From Cyanobium gracile_A (GTDB lineage Bacteria > Cyanobacteriota > Cyanobacteriia > PCC-6307 > Cyanobiaceae), in assembly GCF_034931305.1 (NCBI RefSeq), contig NZ_JAYGHY010000062.1, forward strand, positions 1 through 16,099: 16,099 nt of DNA, in the 5' to 3' direction. The translations under genes and the position numbers were made by a program. Position 1 is the stretch's first letter. Each line of letters opens with the position of its first letter. Under the pieces are notes generated by a model. That model searched no databases and had not been told where the DNA came from. It saw only the letters and a list, made by a program, of their open reading frames with translations. Shown piece by piece: positions 1 to 7,293 of this stretch.

Positions 1-1
1 G

Positions 2-367
2 CTCAGCCTGCCGGCCCTGGTGGGCGCCCTGGCCCGCAGCCGCCTCTGCATCGCCGTCGATTCAGGCCCGCTGCACCTGGCCGCCGCCGCCGGCTGCCCC
101 ACCGTGGCCCTCTTCGGCACCGACGCGGACGGCATCGGTGCCAGTCCCCGCGATCTCTGGGCGCCCCGGGCCGAGCACGTCTGGATCAGCCGCAGCGATC
201 ACCGCTGCAGCGGCTGCCTCCAGGTCCGCTTCGAGAACCCCGCCTGCCCCCTGGAGCATCACAGCTGCATGGACGGACTGCCGCCCGAGCTGGTGTGGCC
301 CCTGGTGCAGCAGGCGTGGCAGCGGTTGGCCCAGAGGCCGGACCCGAGGCCCCTCAGCGTCTTCTGA
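2..367 (+). CDS. Glycosyltransferase family 9 (heptosyltransferase-like), C-terminal part
   Basis: This is the 3' end of a gene whose start lies outside the window; the reading frame is open from base 2. The protein carries the C-terminal hallmark of GT9 (ADP-heptose:LPS heptosyltransferase-like) enzymes: an A-V-D-S-G-P-L-H-L-A-A-A-A-G stretch followed by P-T-V-A-L-F-G-T, which in this family forms part of the nucleotide-sugar binding site. A cysteine cluster (C-S-G-C, then two further Cys) follows, as seen in many GT9 proteins. Members transfer heptose or related sugars during lipopolysaccharide or glycan assembly at the cytoplasmic face of the inner membrane. The precise sugar cannot be read from this fragment. 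The family call is firm; the substrate is unknown. Confidence 0.86.
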   Translation, partial: LSLPALVGALARSRLCIAVDSGPLHLAAAAGCPTVALFGTDADGIGASPRDLWAPRAEHVWISRSDHRCSGCLQVRFENPACPLEHHSCMDGLPPELVWPLVQQAWQRLAQRPDPRPLSVF

Positions 368-399
368 ACAACGACGGTGCCATCGGAACGTCGACCCGC

Positions 400-621
400 T
401 CAGGGCTGCTTGTCTGCCATCAGCTTTTCCAGCTTGCGAATTCGCTGCAGGGTGGTCTGCCACACCTCCAGCTGGAAGGCCCGCTCGCGATCACCGGCCG
501 TCACCGCCTGGCGGCACTCCTCCACCAACACCTCAAGATTCTCGCGACGCTCAAAGGCGTCCCACAGCTGGCGCTCGATCCGGGCCCGTTCGATGAAGTT
601 CCAGCGCTGCAGCCACGACAT
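400..621 (-). CDS. Small helical hypothetical protein (73 aa)
   Basis: I do not recognise this protein. It is strongly charged and looks almost entirely helical, rich in Arg, Glu, Leu and Gln with heptad-like spacing (R-A-R-I-E-R-Q-L-W near the start, R-I-R-K-L-E-K-L near the end), so a coiled coil or helical hairpin is likely. There is no signal peptide or membrane segment. It lies just downstream of the DUF368 gene on the same strand and may be co-transcribed with it. The start is uncertain: I chose the ATG at 621, which begins M-S-W-L-Q-R-W. A GTG at 642 would add seven residues and leave an 11-base gap to the DUF368 stop. Neither start has a clear Shine-Dalgarno. It ends 32 bases from the convergent glycosyltransferase stop. 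Confidence 0.55.
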   Translation of the reverse strand: MSWLQRWNFIERARIERQLWDAFERRENLEVLVEECRQAVTAGDRERAFQLEVWQTTLQRIRKLEKLMADKQP

Positions 622-653
622 GACAAGGGATCGGCGAGGCACCAGTTAAGCCA

Positions 654-1628
654 TCACCCCCCCATCTCCTCCACGCCCACCCGGTGCTGCAGCTGCTCGA
701 TCCCCACCACCAGCAGGATCCCGGCGGCCGCCAGCAGCAACGCCACCACCAGGCTGCCGGCATCCGGGGGGGCCGCCAGGGCATCGCGCAGCACGACCAG
801 CTTGCCCTTGGCGTTGCGGGTGGATTCGAGCACCGTGCGGAACGGCCAGATCTTCCAGAGGGAACCGGCCATGAAACCCACCAGCAGGGCCACCACCTGG
901 CCGTGAAAGCGATGCAGCAACCAGCGCAGCAGCCGCACGAAGCTGATCAGACCGACGGCACAGCCGGCGGCGAAGGGCAGCAGGATCGACAGATCAAGCC
1001 CCTTCACCCCTTCCATCACGTACTGGTACTGGCCCAGCACCAGCAGCAGGAAGGAGCCGGAAATGCCCGGCAGGATCATCGCCATGATCGCCACCGCCCC
1101 GCTCCAGAAAAGGGTGAACGGGTCGTGGGGCATGGTCACCGGAGCCTGGGTGACCAGCAACAGGGCCAGCGCCACGCCGAGCGCCATGGCCACCAGGCCC
1201 TGGACGCCCCAGTGGGCGTGGCGGGCGATCAGCAGGATGGCCCCCAGGATCAGCCCGAAGAAGAAGGCGAACAGGAACACCGGATGTTCGGCGTAAAGCC
1301 AGGTGATCGGCCGCACCATCACCAGCACCGCCACCGCCAGGCCTGCCACCAGCGGCACCAGGAAGCCGAGATGAATCCGGGCCGCCGCCGCCTGCCACGC
1401 ACCGCGGCGCAGCAGGGCCAGCAACCCGAGGTCGAAGCCGGCGATGGCCTCCAGCAGCTCGCCGTAGATCCCCAGGATGAAGGCCATGCTGCCGCCCGAA
1501 ACCCCGGGCACCACATCCGCCGAGCCCATCGCCAGGCCACAGGCCACCACGTAGGGCAGGGAGAACCCGCCCGCCTTCGCCGCTGGCGGGGTCAAGGGGG
1601 AAGCTGAATCGGGCAGGCCGTCCGCCAT
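654..1628 (-). CDS. DUF368 / PopT-family polyprenyl-phosphate transporter
   Basis: A 324-residue polytopic membrane protein with two copies of the family's re-entrant motif: D-V-V-P-G-V-S-G-G-S at residues 38-47 and I-L-P-G-I-S-G-S-F at 185-193. This is the internally repeated pattern of DUF368 proteins. Long hydrophobic stretches occur through residues 25-57, 88-105, 117-136, 140-161, 176-200, 218-230 and 301-320. DUF368 proteins (PopT) have been reported to act as undecaprenyl-phosphate flippases that recycle the lipid carrier for peptidoglycan and surface glycans; that role here is by family. The reading frame extends upstream across dxr but that part is antisense shadow. I chose the ATG at 1628, which is followed directly by the first motif-bearing region; no strong ribosome binding site is visible. 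It diverges from dxr across 54 bases. Confidence 0.88.
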   Translation of the reverse strand: MADGLPDSASPLTPPAAKAGGFSLPYVVACGLAMGSADVVPGVSGGSMAFILGIYGELLEAIAGFDLGLLALLRRGAWQAAAARIHLGFLVPLVAGLAVAVLVMVRPITWLYAEHPVFLFAFFFGLILGAILLIARHAHWGVQGLVAMALGVALALLLVTQAPVTMPHDPFTLFWSGAVAIMAMILPGISGSFLLLVLGQYQYVMEGVKGLDLSILLPFAAGCAVGLISFVRLLRWLLHRFHGQVVALLVGFMAGSLWKIWPFRTVLESTRNAKGKLVVLRDALAAPPDAGSLVVALLLAAAGILLVVGIEQLQHRVGVEEMGG

Positions 1629-1682
1629 GGCGAAAGAGGAGATGGGACACTGGATCGCCACGAACCCTACGGGGGCCCCACC

Positions 1683-2933
1683 GTGAAAGCCATCGCCGTG
1701 CTGGGCTCCACCGGATCGATCGGTACCCAGACCCTGGAGATCGCCGAGGAGTTTCCCGACCGTTTCCGGGTGGTGGCCCTCACCGCCGGCCGCAACCTCG
1801 ATCTGCTGGTGGAGCAGATCATCCGCCACCAGCCGGAGGTGGTGGCCCTGGCCGAGGCCGACCGGGTCGCCGAGCTGGCCAGCCGCCTGGCGGCCCTGGA
1901 ACCGGCGCAGCGTCCGGCCCGGCTGCCCGAACTGGTGGGCGGCTCCGAGGGCCTCTGCGCCGCCGCCGCCTGGGCCAGCGCCGATCTGGTGGTCACCGGC
2001 ATCGTCGGCTGCGCCGGCCTGCTGCCCACCCTGGCGGCGATCCGGGCCGGCAAGGACCTGGCCCTGGCCAACAAGGAAACCCTGATCGCCGCCGGCCCGG
2101 TGGTGCTGCCCGAACTCAAAAAAAGCGGCAGCCGGCTGCTGCCCGCCGATTCGGAGCATTCAGCCCTGTTCCAGTGCCTGCAGGGCACCCCCTGGGCCGA
2201 CACCGCCCGCCTCTCCACCGGCGTGCCGACACCGGGCCTGCGGCGCATCCAGCTCACCGCCTCCGGCGGCGCCTTCCGCGACTGGCCCGCCGCCGATCTT
2301 GCCAAGGCCACGGTGGCCGATGCCACCAGCCACCCCAACTGGAGCATGGGGCGCAAGATCACCGTGGATTCGGCCACCTTGATGAACAAGGGGCTGGAGG
2401 TGATCGAAGCCCATTACCTCTTCGGCCTCGACTACGACCACATCGAGATCGTCATCCACCCCCAGAGCATCATCCACTCGATGGTGGAGCTGGCCGATTC
2501 CTCGGTGCTGGCCCAGCTGGGCTGGCCCGACATGAAGCTCCCCCTGCTCTACTGCCTCAGTTGGCCGGAGCGGCTGGAGACACCCTGGCGCCGCCTCGAT
2601 CTCACCGCCGTGGGCCAGCTCACCTTCCGCGCCCCCGACAGCGCCAAGTACCCCTGCATGGCGCTGGCCTACGCCGCCGGCCGGGCCGGCGGCACCATGC
2701 CCGCCGTGCTCAATGCCGCCAACGAGCAGGCGGTGGCCCTGTTCCTGGACGAGGCGATTCCCTTCCTGGCGATCCCCGAGCTGATCGAGCGGGTCTGTGA
2801 TCGCCACCACGCCGACCACCACGACACCCCCACCCTCGACGACGTGCTGGCGGTGGACGCCTGGGCCCGCCAGGCCACCCGTGAGGCGGCGGTCGCGCTC
2901 CGCGGCCAACCGGCCCCGGCCCTGCCGGCATGA
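1683..2933 (+). CDS. dxr: 1-deoxy-D-xylulose 5-phosphate reductoisomerase
   Basis: Second enzyme of the MEP isoprenoid pathway, converting DXP to 2-C-methyl-D-erythritol 4-phosphate with NADPH in the cytosol. The 416-residue product (E. coli enzyme 398) has the NADPH-binding G-S-T-G-S-I-G at residues 8-14, N-K-E-T at 130-133, the metal-site D-S-E-H at 156-159 (D156 and E158), and M-N-K-G-L-E at 234-239 with E239 matching the third metal ligand. The H-P-N-W-S-M-G-R-K-I-T-V-D-S-A-T core and H-P-Q-S-I-I-H-S-M-V segment are intact, so it should be active. The start is a GTG with a weak G-rich stretch about 6 bases upstream. The stop overlaps the start of the ferredoxin gene (ATGA), indicating translational coupling. 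A modest Ala/Pro-rich C-terminal tail accounts for part of the extra length. Confidence 0.97.
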   Translation: MKAIAVLGSTGSIGTQTLEIAEEFPDRFRVVALTAGRNLDLLVEQIIRHQPEVVALAEADRVAELASRLAALEPAQRPARLPELVGGSEGLCAAAAWASADLVVTGIVGCAGLLPTLAAIRAGKDLALANKETLIAAGPVVLPELKKSGSRLLPADSEHSALFQCLQGTPWADTARLSTGVPTPGLRRIQLTASGGAFRDWPAADLAKATVADATSHPNWSMGRKITVDSATLMNKGLEVIEAHYLFGLDYDHIEIVIHPQSIIHSMVELADSSVLAQLGWPDMKLPLLYCLSWPERLETPWRRLDLTAVGQLTFRAPDSAKYPCMALAYAAGRAGGTMPAVLNAANEQAVALFLDEAIPFLAIPELIERVCDRHHADHHDTPTLDDVLAVDAWARQATREAAVALRGQPAPALPA

Positions 2934-3280
2934 GCAGCGTCCAGCACCACCTGCTGCTCTGCGCCACGCCCACCAAGGCGCTCTGTGGCGACCCGGCCGT
3001 CGGGGCAGCCAGCTGGGATCGGCTCAAACAGCTGGTTCGGGAGCTGGGGCTGGAGGAGCCCGGCCGGCCCAAGGGGGTAGTGCTGCGCACCAAGGCCGAC
3101 TGCCTGCGCGTCTGTTGCGACGGGCCGGTGCTGCTGATCTGGCCGGAGGGCCTCACCTACGGCGGCGTCACCCCCGAGCGGATCGAGCGGATCGTGCACC
3201 AGCACGTGATCGGCGGGGAGCCGATCGAGGAGTGGATCGTGCGCCGCACCCCCTTCAGCCGCCCCCTTGCCCCCGGCTGA
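2930..3280 (+). CDS. Thioredoxin-like [2Fe-2S] ferredoxin
   Basis: A 116-residue protein with the cysteine pattern of thioredoxin-fold [2Fe-2S] ferredoxins: C11-x7-C19 near the N-terminus and C58-x3-C62 (followed by C63) in the second half. The second pair sits in a D-C-L-R-V-C-C-D-G-P context typical of the family, followed by V-L-L-I-W-P-E-G and the Y-x-x-V-T-P-E-R segment shared with other stand-alone members. It is a soluble electron carrier by family; its partner is not known. Its ATG overlaps the dxr stop by one base (ATGA), so the two are almost certainly made together. Its last 26 bases overlap the 3' end of the convergent YheT-type hydrolase. The residue count and motifs support the call well, while the redox partner is open. 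Confidence 0.88.
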   Translation: MSSVQHHLLLCATPTKALCGDPAVGAASWDRLKQLVRELGLEEPGRPKGVVLRTKADCLRVCCDGPVLLIWPEGLTYGGVTPERIERIVHQHVIGGEPIEEWIVRRTPFSRPLAPG

Positions 3281-4286
3281 GGCGCCGTAACCAGGCCACC
3301 ACCAGCCGATCGGCCCAGCAGGCCGACCCATCACCGGGGGCATGGAAGCCGTTGTGTCCGCCATGGGGCGTGATCACGACCGTGGGGAGCGCTCCTGCGC
3401 CGGCCCCAGCCTGGCTGGGGAGGGCGGCCGCCAGCTGCCGCAGCGGGCCCACCGGCACCCAGGGATCGTCGCCGGCATGCAGCAGCAGCGTGGGGGGCAG
3501 AGGCCGGCCGTCGAGCAGAGAAGCCAGGGGGCTGGCGGCGGCGTAGTAGTCGGCCACCGAGGCGAAACCCCAGCGCGGCGCGGTGATGGCCGCATCGAAG
3601 GCCCGGATCGTGCGGGCCCGCGTTGGCCCCAGCAGCGCCTGGCGCTCCGCCTCATGGAGCCCACCCGGATCAGCCAGGGTCTGCTCCCGCAGGCGTTGCA
3701 TCAGCCAGCGCTGGTAGATCCGGTTGCGGCGGCGCTCGAACTGGACGGCGCAGACCCCCAGATCGAGGGGACTGCTGACGGACACCAGGCCATCGAAGTC
3801 CAGGCCGCCCAGGCCAGCGTTGAGCAGCACCGTGCCCCCCAGGGAAATACCGGCGCCATAGAGCGGCAGGTCGGGGGCCAGCTGCCGGGCCCAGGCCACG
3901 GCCGGCCCCAGATCGTCATTGCAGAGGGCGCAGTAGGTGCCCCGGGCGAGGGGCCGACCGCGGCCGGCACCCCGCAGGTTGAGGCGCAGCACGGCGAAGC
4001 CCTCGGCGGCCAGGGCCTGGGCCAGGCGCCGCGGTCCGGGGCCGTCGCCGGAGCCCCCCAGACCATGCAGCACCAGCACCAGACCGATCGGTGCGCCACC
4101 GTCGGGACGGTCCAGCAGAGCCACCAGTTGGTCGCCGTCCGCCAGGGGGATCGGCATGGCCTCGGCACGATCGGGGGGAAACCGCAGGGGCCGCAGGGTG
4201 TCCCGCAGGGTCTGCAGATCGCCGCCGATCCAGGGGGAACGCTGGCGGAAGGGGGGCAGGCCGAGATGGTGGGGAAGGTGGCTCAC
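3255..4286 (-). CDS. YheT-type alpha/beta-fold hydrolase
   Basis: A 343-residue alpha/beta hydrolase of the YheT/ABHD1-3-like group. The oxyanion region L-V-L-H-G-L-G-G is followed by the nucleophile elbow G-A-G-I-S-L-G-G with Ser148, a G-D-D-P-W-V-P segment carrying the likely acid (D273 or D274), and a late H-G-G-H-N-G-F with the likely catalytic His311. The conserved N-terminal P-P-F-R-Q-R-S-P-W-I-G-G-D-L-Q-T segment is typical of this family. The substrate is unknown; relatives are esterases or lipases. The start is a GTG, supported by a purine-rich G-A-G-G-G-A-G-G-G-G ribosome binding site that overlaps the pntB stop, with a 16-base gap to pntB, so it is probably the last cistron of the pnt operon. 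The 3' end overlaps the convergent ferredoxin gene. Confidence 0.9.
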   Translation of the reverse strand: MSHLPHHLGLPPFRQRSPWIGGDLQTLRDTLRPLRFPPDRAEAMPIPLADGDQLVALLDRPDGGAPIGLVLVLHGLGGSGDGPGPRRLAQALAAEGFAVLRLNLRGAGRGRPLARGTYCALCNDDLGPAVAWARQLAPDLPLYGAGISLGGTVLLNAGLGGLDFDGLVSVSSPLDLGVCAVQFERRRNRIYQRWLMQRLREQTLADPGGLHEAERQALLGPTRARTIRAFDAAITAPRWGFASVADYYAAASPLASLLDGRPLPPTLLLHAGDDPWVPVGPLRQLAAALPSQAGAGAGALPTVVITPHGGHNGFHAPGDGSACWADRLVVAWLRRLSRGQGGG

Positions 4287-4302
4287 GACACCGGCCCCTC
4301 CC

Positions 4303-5733
4303 TCAGGCTGCCACCTTCGTCTTGCCCACGCCCATGGAACGGAGCTCGCTCAGCAAGCCGTTGAGCACCGCCTTGGCATCGCCGAAGACCATGGCGGTCT
4401 GGGGCATTTCGAACAGGGCGTTGTTGATGCCGGCGTAGCCGGCCCCCAGGCTGCGCTTGACGACGAACACCTGACGGGCTTGATCCACCTCCAGCACGGG
4501 CATGCCGTACAGGGGGCTGGTGGGGTCGTTCTTGGCCTGGGGGTTCACCACATCGTTGGCCCCCAGCACGATCACCACGTCGGTGCGGGGGAACTCGGGA
4601 TTGACCAGGTCCATCTCCAGCAACTGCTCGTAGGGCACATCGGCCTCGGCCAGCAGCACGTTCATGTGGCCCGGCATGCGCCCCGCCACCGGATGGATGG
4701 CGTAGCTCACCTCCACACCATGACCCTCGAGCAGCTTGGCCAGCTCCCGCAGGGAATGCTGGGCCTGGGCCACCGCCAGGCCGTAGCCCGGCACGAACAC
4801 CACCCGCTCGGCCTGCTCCAGGGCCATGGCGCATTCCTCGGCACTGCAGCTGGTGATGCGGGTGTAGCCCGCCTCGCTGCCGCCACCGCCCACGGCGCCG
4901 GTGCTGGCCCCGAGGGCGCCACCGAAGAGCACCGACACCAGGGAGCGGTTCATGGCGGTGCACATCACCTGGGTGAGGATCAGGCCCGCCGCCCCCACCA
5001 TGGCGCCGGCCACGATCAGCAGCTGGCTGCCCACCACGAAGCCCGCCGCCGCCGCCGCCACCCCGGAATAGGAGTTGAGCAGCGAGATGACCACCGGCAT
5101 GTCAGCGCCGCCGATGGGCAGGGTGACGCCGATGCCCAGCAGGGTGGAGCCCCCCATCAGCAGCCACAGGGGCAGGCCGGAGGGATCGCCCGGCAGCAGC
5201 ACGGCCGACACCAGACAGAGCACCGCAAGCGAAATGTTGACGCCGTGGCGCAGGCGGCTCTGGGTCCAGCCGGGGGTGTCCAGCCAGCCCTGGAGCTTGG
5301 CCATGGCCACAATCGAGCCGCTGAAGGTGATCGCCCCGACGAACACCGACACGGCGATCGACACCAGGGCGACGATGTCGGACGTGCCGCCATCGAACAG
5401 GGCCACGCCCATGGCCACCAGCAGAGAGGCCATGCCGCCGCAGCCGTTGAACAGCGCCACGGTTTCCGGCATGGCGGTCATCGGCACCCGGCGGGCCGTG
5501 ACCAGGCCAGCCAGCCCACCGGCGGCGCTGCCGGCGGCGATCCAGAGCCAGGCGATCGGGTCGGGCCGGATCTGGATCAGCAGCCCCACCACGGCCAGTC
5601 CCATGGCCAGGGCCGCCAGACCATTGGCCCCGCGGGCGGAGCTCACCTTCGAGAGGCCCTTGATGCCAAGGGCCAGCAGGAGCACGGCCGCCAGATCAAT
5701 GGCGGCGGCAAAAGCATCCATGGAGAACGTCAT
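4303..5733 (-). CDS. pntB: NAD(P) transhydrogenase subunit beta
   Basis: The 476-residue beta subunit of the proton-translocating transhydrogenase, which moves hydride between NADH and NADP+ using the proton gradient. The N-terminal half (about residues 1-275) is a multi-pass membrane domain (dII) ending in a run of Ala/Gly-rich helices that includes A-D-M-P-V-V-I-S-L-L-N-S-Y-S-G. The C-terminal part is the NADP(H)-binding domain (dIII) with G-Y-G-L-A-V-A-Q-A-Q-H from residue 316, H-P-V-A-G-R-M-P-G-H-M-N-V-L-L-A-E, the G-A-N-D-V-V-N-P segment and K-R-S-L-G-A-G-Y-A-G. All expected blocks are intact. The ATG overlaps the pntAb stop (ATGA). In cyanobacteria the enzyme has been placed in the thylakoid membrane and supplies NADPH under low light or mixotrophy. 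Confidence 0.97.
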   Translation of the reverse strand: MTFSMDAFAAAIDLAAVLLLALGIKGLSKVSSARGANGLAALAMGLAVVGLLIQIRPDPIAWLWIAAGSAAGGLAGLVTARRVPMTAMPETVALFNGCGGMASLLVAMGVALFDGGTSDIVALVSIAVSVFVGAITFSGSIVAMAKLQGWLDTPGWTQSRLRHGVNISLAVLCLVSAVLLPGDPSGLPLWLLMGGSTLLGIGVTLPIGGADMPVVISLLNSYSGVAAAAAGFVVGSQLLIVAGAMVGAAGLILTQVMCTAMNRSLVSVLFGGALGASTGAVGGGGSEAGYTRITSCSAEECAMALEQAERVVFVPGYGLAVAQAQHSLRELAKLLEGHGVEVSYAIHPVAGRMPGHMNVLLAEADVPYEQLLEMDLVNPEFPRTDVVIVLGANDVVNPQAKNDPTSPLYGMPVLEVDQARQVFVVKRSLGAGYAGINNALFEMPQTAMVFGDAKAVLNGLLSELRSMGVGKTKVAA

Positions 5734-6023
5734 CGGCTGTCACCCTTGCGGCGGAACATGGCGAGCATGCGATCGGTGACGAGGAAGCCGCCGATCACGT
5801 TGTAGAGGGCGAAGCCCAGGGAGAGGGCTCCGATCACCAGCAGGGCCGTGTTATCTCCGGCCTTCTGAATGAGGGTGAGGGACGCCAGCACGGTGATGCC
5901 GCTGATGGCGTTGGCCCCCGACATCAGCGGGGTGTGCAGGGTGGGGGGCACCTTGCCGATCAATTCCAGCCCCAGCAGGCTGCCCAGCAGGAGCACCCAT
6001 AGGGACTGCGTCAGAAGGCTCAT
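5730..6023 (-). CDS. pntAb: NAD(P) transhydrogenase alpha subunit, membrane part
   Basis: A 97-residue membrane protein equal to the C-terminal membrane portion of E. coli PntA, encoded separately as in many cyanobacteria and alphaproteobacteria. Three hydrophobic segments are visible (about residues 5-20, 36-52 and 58-82). The diagnostic H-T-P-L-M-S-G-A-N-A-I-S-G motif lies at 30-42, followed by an A-L-Y-N-V-I-G-G-F-L-V-T-D-R-M-L-x-M-F block near the C-terminus. It forms part of the proton channel with PntB. Its ATG overlaps the pntAa stop and its TGA overlaps the pntB start, each by an ATGA, so the three subunits are translationally coupled. Confidence 0.96.
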   Translation of the reverse strand: MSLLTQSLWVLLLGSLLGLELIGKVPPTLHTPLMSGANAISGITVLASLTLIQKAGDNTALLVIGALSLGFALYNVIGGFLVTDRMLAMFRRKGDSR

Positions 6024-7192
6024 GAACGGGCTCCGATGGGGGACAGGCCGGCGGGTTCGACGATGTCGGCGCGGCGGCAGGCGCCGGCATGGGTGAGCAG
6101 ACAGCCGTCCAGGATCGGATCCTCCGGATCCAGCCGGAAACCGTCCTCGCCCAGCACGTGCTCAATCAGGGTGGCGATGTTGCGGGCGTAGAGGGCGCTG
6201 GCGTGGTTGGGCACAGTGCTGGGCAGGGAATCGGCCCCGATCAGCAGCACGCCCCGGCGCTCCACCGTGGCCCCAGGGATCGTGCCGAAGCAGTTGCCGC
6301 CCTGGGCCACGGCCAGATCCACCACCACCGCGCCGGGCCGCATGCCGTCGAGCATCGCCTCGCTGATCAGGCGGGGAGCCGGCCGGCCGGGCACCAGGGC
6401 GGTACAGATCACCATGTCGGCCAACGCCAGCTGGTCGGCCAGCTGCTGGCGTTGGGCCGCCAGGAAGGCCTCACTGGCCTGGCGGGCATAGCCGCCCACC
6501 TCGGCGGGGGCCTCTTCGAGTTGCGGCGGGTCGATGAAGCGGCCACCGAGGGATTCCACCTGCTCCTTCACCGCCGGCCGCACATCCGAGACGTACACCA
6601 CGCCGCCCAGGCGGCGGGCGGTGGCCAGCGCCTGAAGCCCGGCAACGCCGGCCCCCAGGATCAGCACCCGGGAGGGCTGGATCGTGCCTGCCGCGGTCAT
6701 CAGCATCGGCACGTAGCGATCGAGGGCGGCCGCCGCCAGCAGCACCGCCTTGTAGCCAGCGATGTTGGCCTGGGAGGAGAGCACGTCCATCGACTGGGCC
6801 CGGGTGATCCGCGGCAGCAGCTCAAGGGCGATGGCGGAGGCCCGCCGGCCGTTGAGCGTCTCGACCAGGGCGGTGGCGCCGTAGGGGGCCAGCAAGCCCA
6901 CCAGCAGGGATTGCTCACGCAGGCGGCCCAGGTCCTCGCTCCGGGGGGGCTGCACACAGAGCACCCCGTCGACCGCCCCCCAGGCCCCGGCCTCCCCATC
7001 CCACAGTTCGGCGCCCACGGCGGCGTAGTCGGCGTCGAGGAAGCCGGCCGACTGGCCCGCCCCCTGTTCCACCTGCAGGGTCGCCCCCTTGGTCACCAGC
7101 CGCCTGACCGTTTCGGGGGTCGCGGCGACCCTCCGCTCTCCGGGAGCCGTCTCCCTGGGAATCAGCAATTTGACCAACGCGGGGCCACACAC
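6020..7192 (-). CDS. pntAa: NAD(P) transhydrogenase alpha subunit, NAD-binding part
   Basis: The soluble NAD(H)-binding domain (dI) of the transhydrogenase, about 390 residues. It opens with I-P-R-E-T-A-P-G-E-R-R-V-A-A-T-P-E-T-V, shared by PntA and alanine dehydrogenase. It has the Rossmann loop G-A-G-V-A-G-L-Q-A at residues 180-188, an acidic end to the second strand (Y-V-S-D-V-R-P), and the P-G-R-P-A-P-x-L-I-S and D-L-A-V-A-Q-G-G-N-C blocks. The frame stays open far upstream, but that part is shadow. The start is not certain: a GTG at 7192 has G-G-A-A-G just upstream with tight spacing, while a TTG at 7177 gives a product closer to the conserved N-terminus but lacks a ribosome binding site. 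It diverges from the helicase gene across about 100 bases that must hold both promoters. Confidence 0.95.
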   Translation of the reverse strand: MCGPALVKLLIPRETAPGERRVAATPETVRRLVTKGATLQVEQGAGQSAGFLDADYAAVGAELWDGEAGAWGAVDGVLCVQPPRSEDLGRLREQSLLVGLLAPYGATALVETLNGRRASAIALELLPRITRAQSMDVLSSQANIAGYKAVLLAAAALDRYVPMLMTAAGTIQPSRVLILGAGVAGLQALATARRLGGVVYVSDVRPAVKEQVESLGGRFIDPPQLEEAPAEVGGYARQASEAFLAAQRQQLADQLALADMVICTALVPGRPAPRLISEAMLDGMRPGAVVVDLAVAQGGNCFGTIPGATVERRGVLLIGADSLPSTVPNHASALYARNIATLIEHVLGEDGFRLDPEDPILDGCLLTHAGACRRADIVEPAGLSPIGARS

Positions 7193-7293
7193 ACTTCTTC
7201 CGCGATAGACAGGCCCGCCCGTGACGGCAAGCCACCGGGCGCCAATGTGCGGACACGCCCACCGGGCCCTGGCCAGCCCAGCAGAATCGGCCC

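Noticed and set aside
684..1607. 307-codon plus-strand open frame rich in Gln and His
   Set aside because: Exact antisense shadow of the DUF368 transporter; Gln/His richness mirrors Leu/Val/Met codons on the other strand.
1629..2159. Long minus-strand extension of the DUF368 frame across the 5' half of dxr
   Set aside because: It lies antisense to the well-supported dxr gene, is Gly/Gln/His-rich low-complexity sequence, and precedes the recognisable DUF368 start.
3937..5805. 622-codon plus-strand open frame
   Set aside because: Antisense to pntB and part of the hydrolase gene; the product is His/Gln/Gly-rich, as expected from the reverse complement of GC-rich coding sequence.
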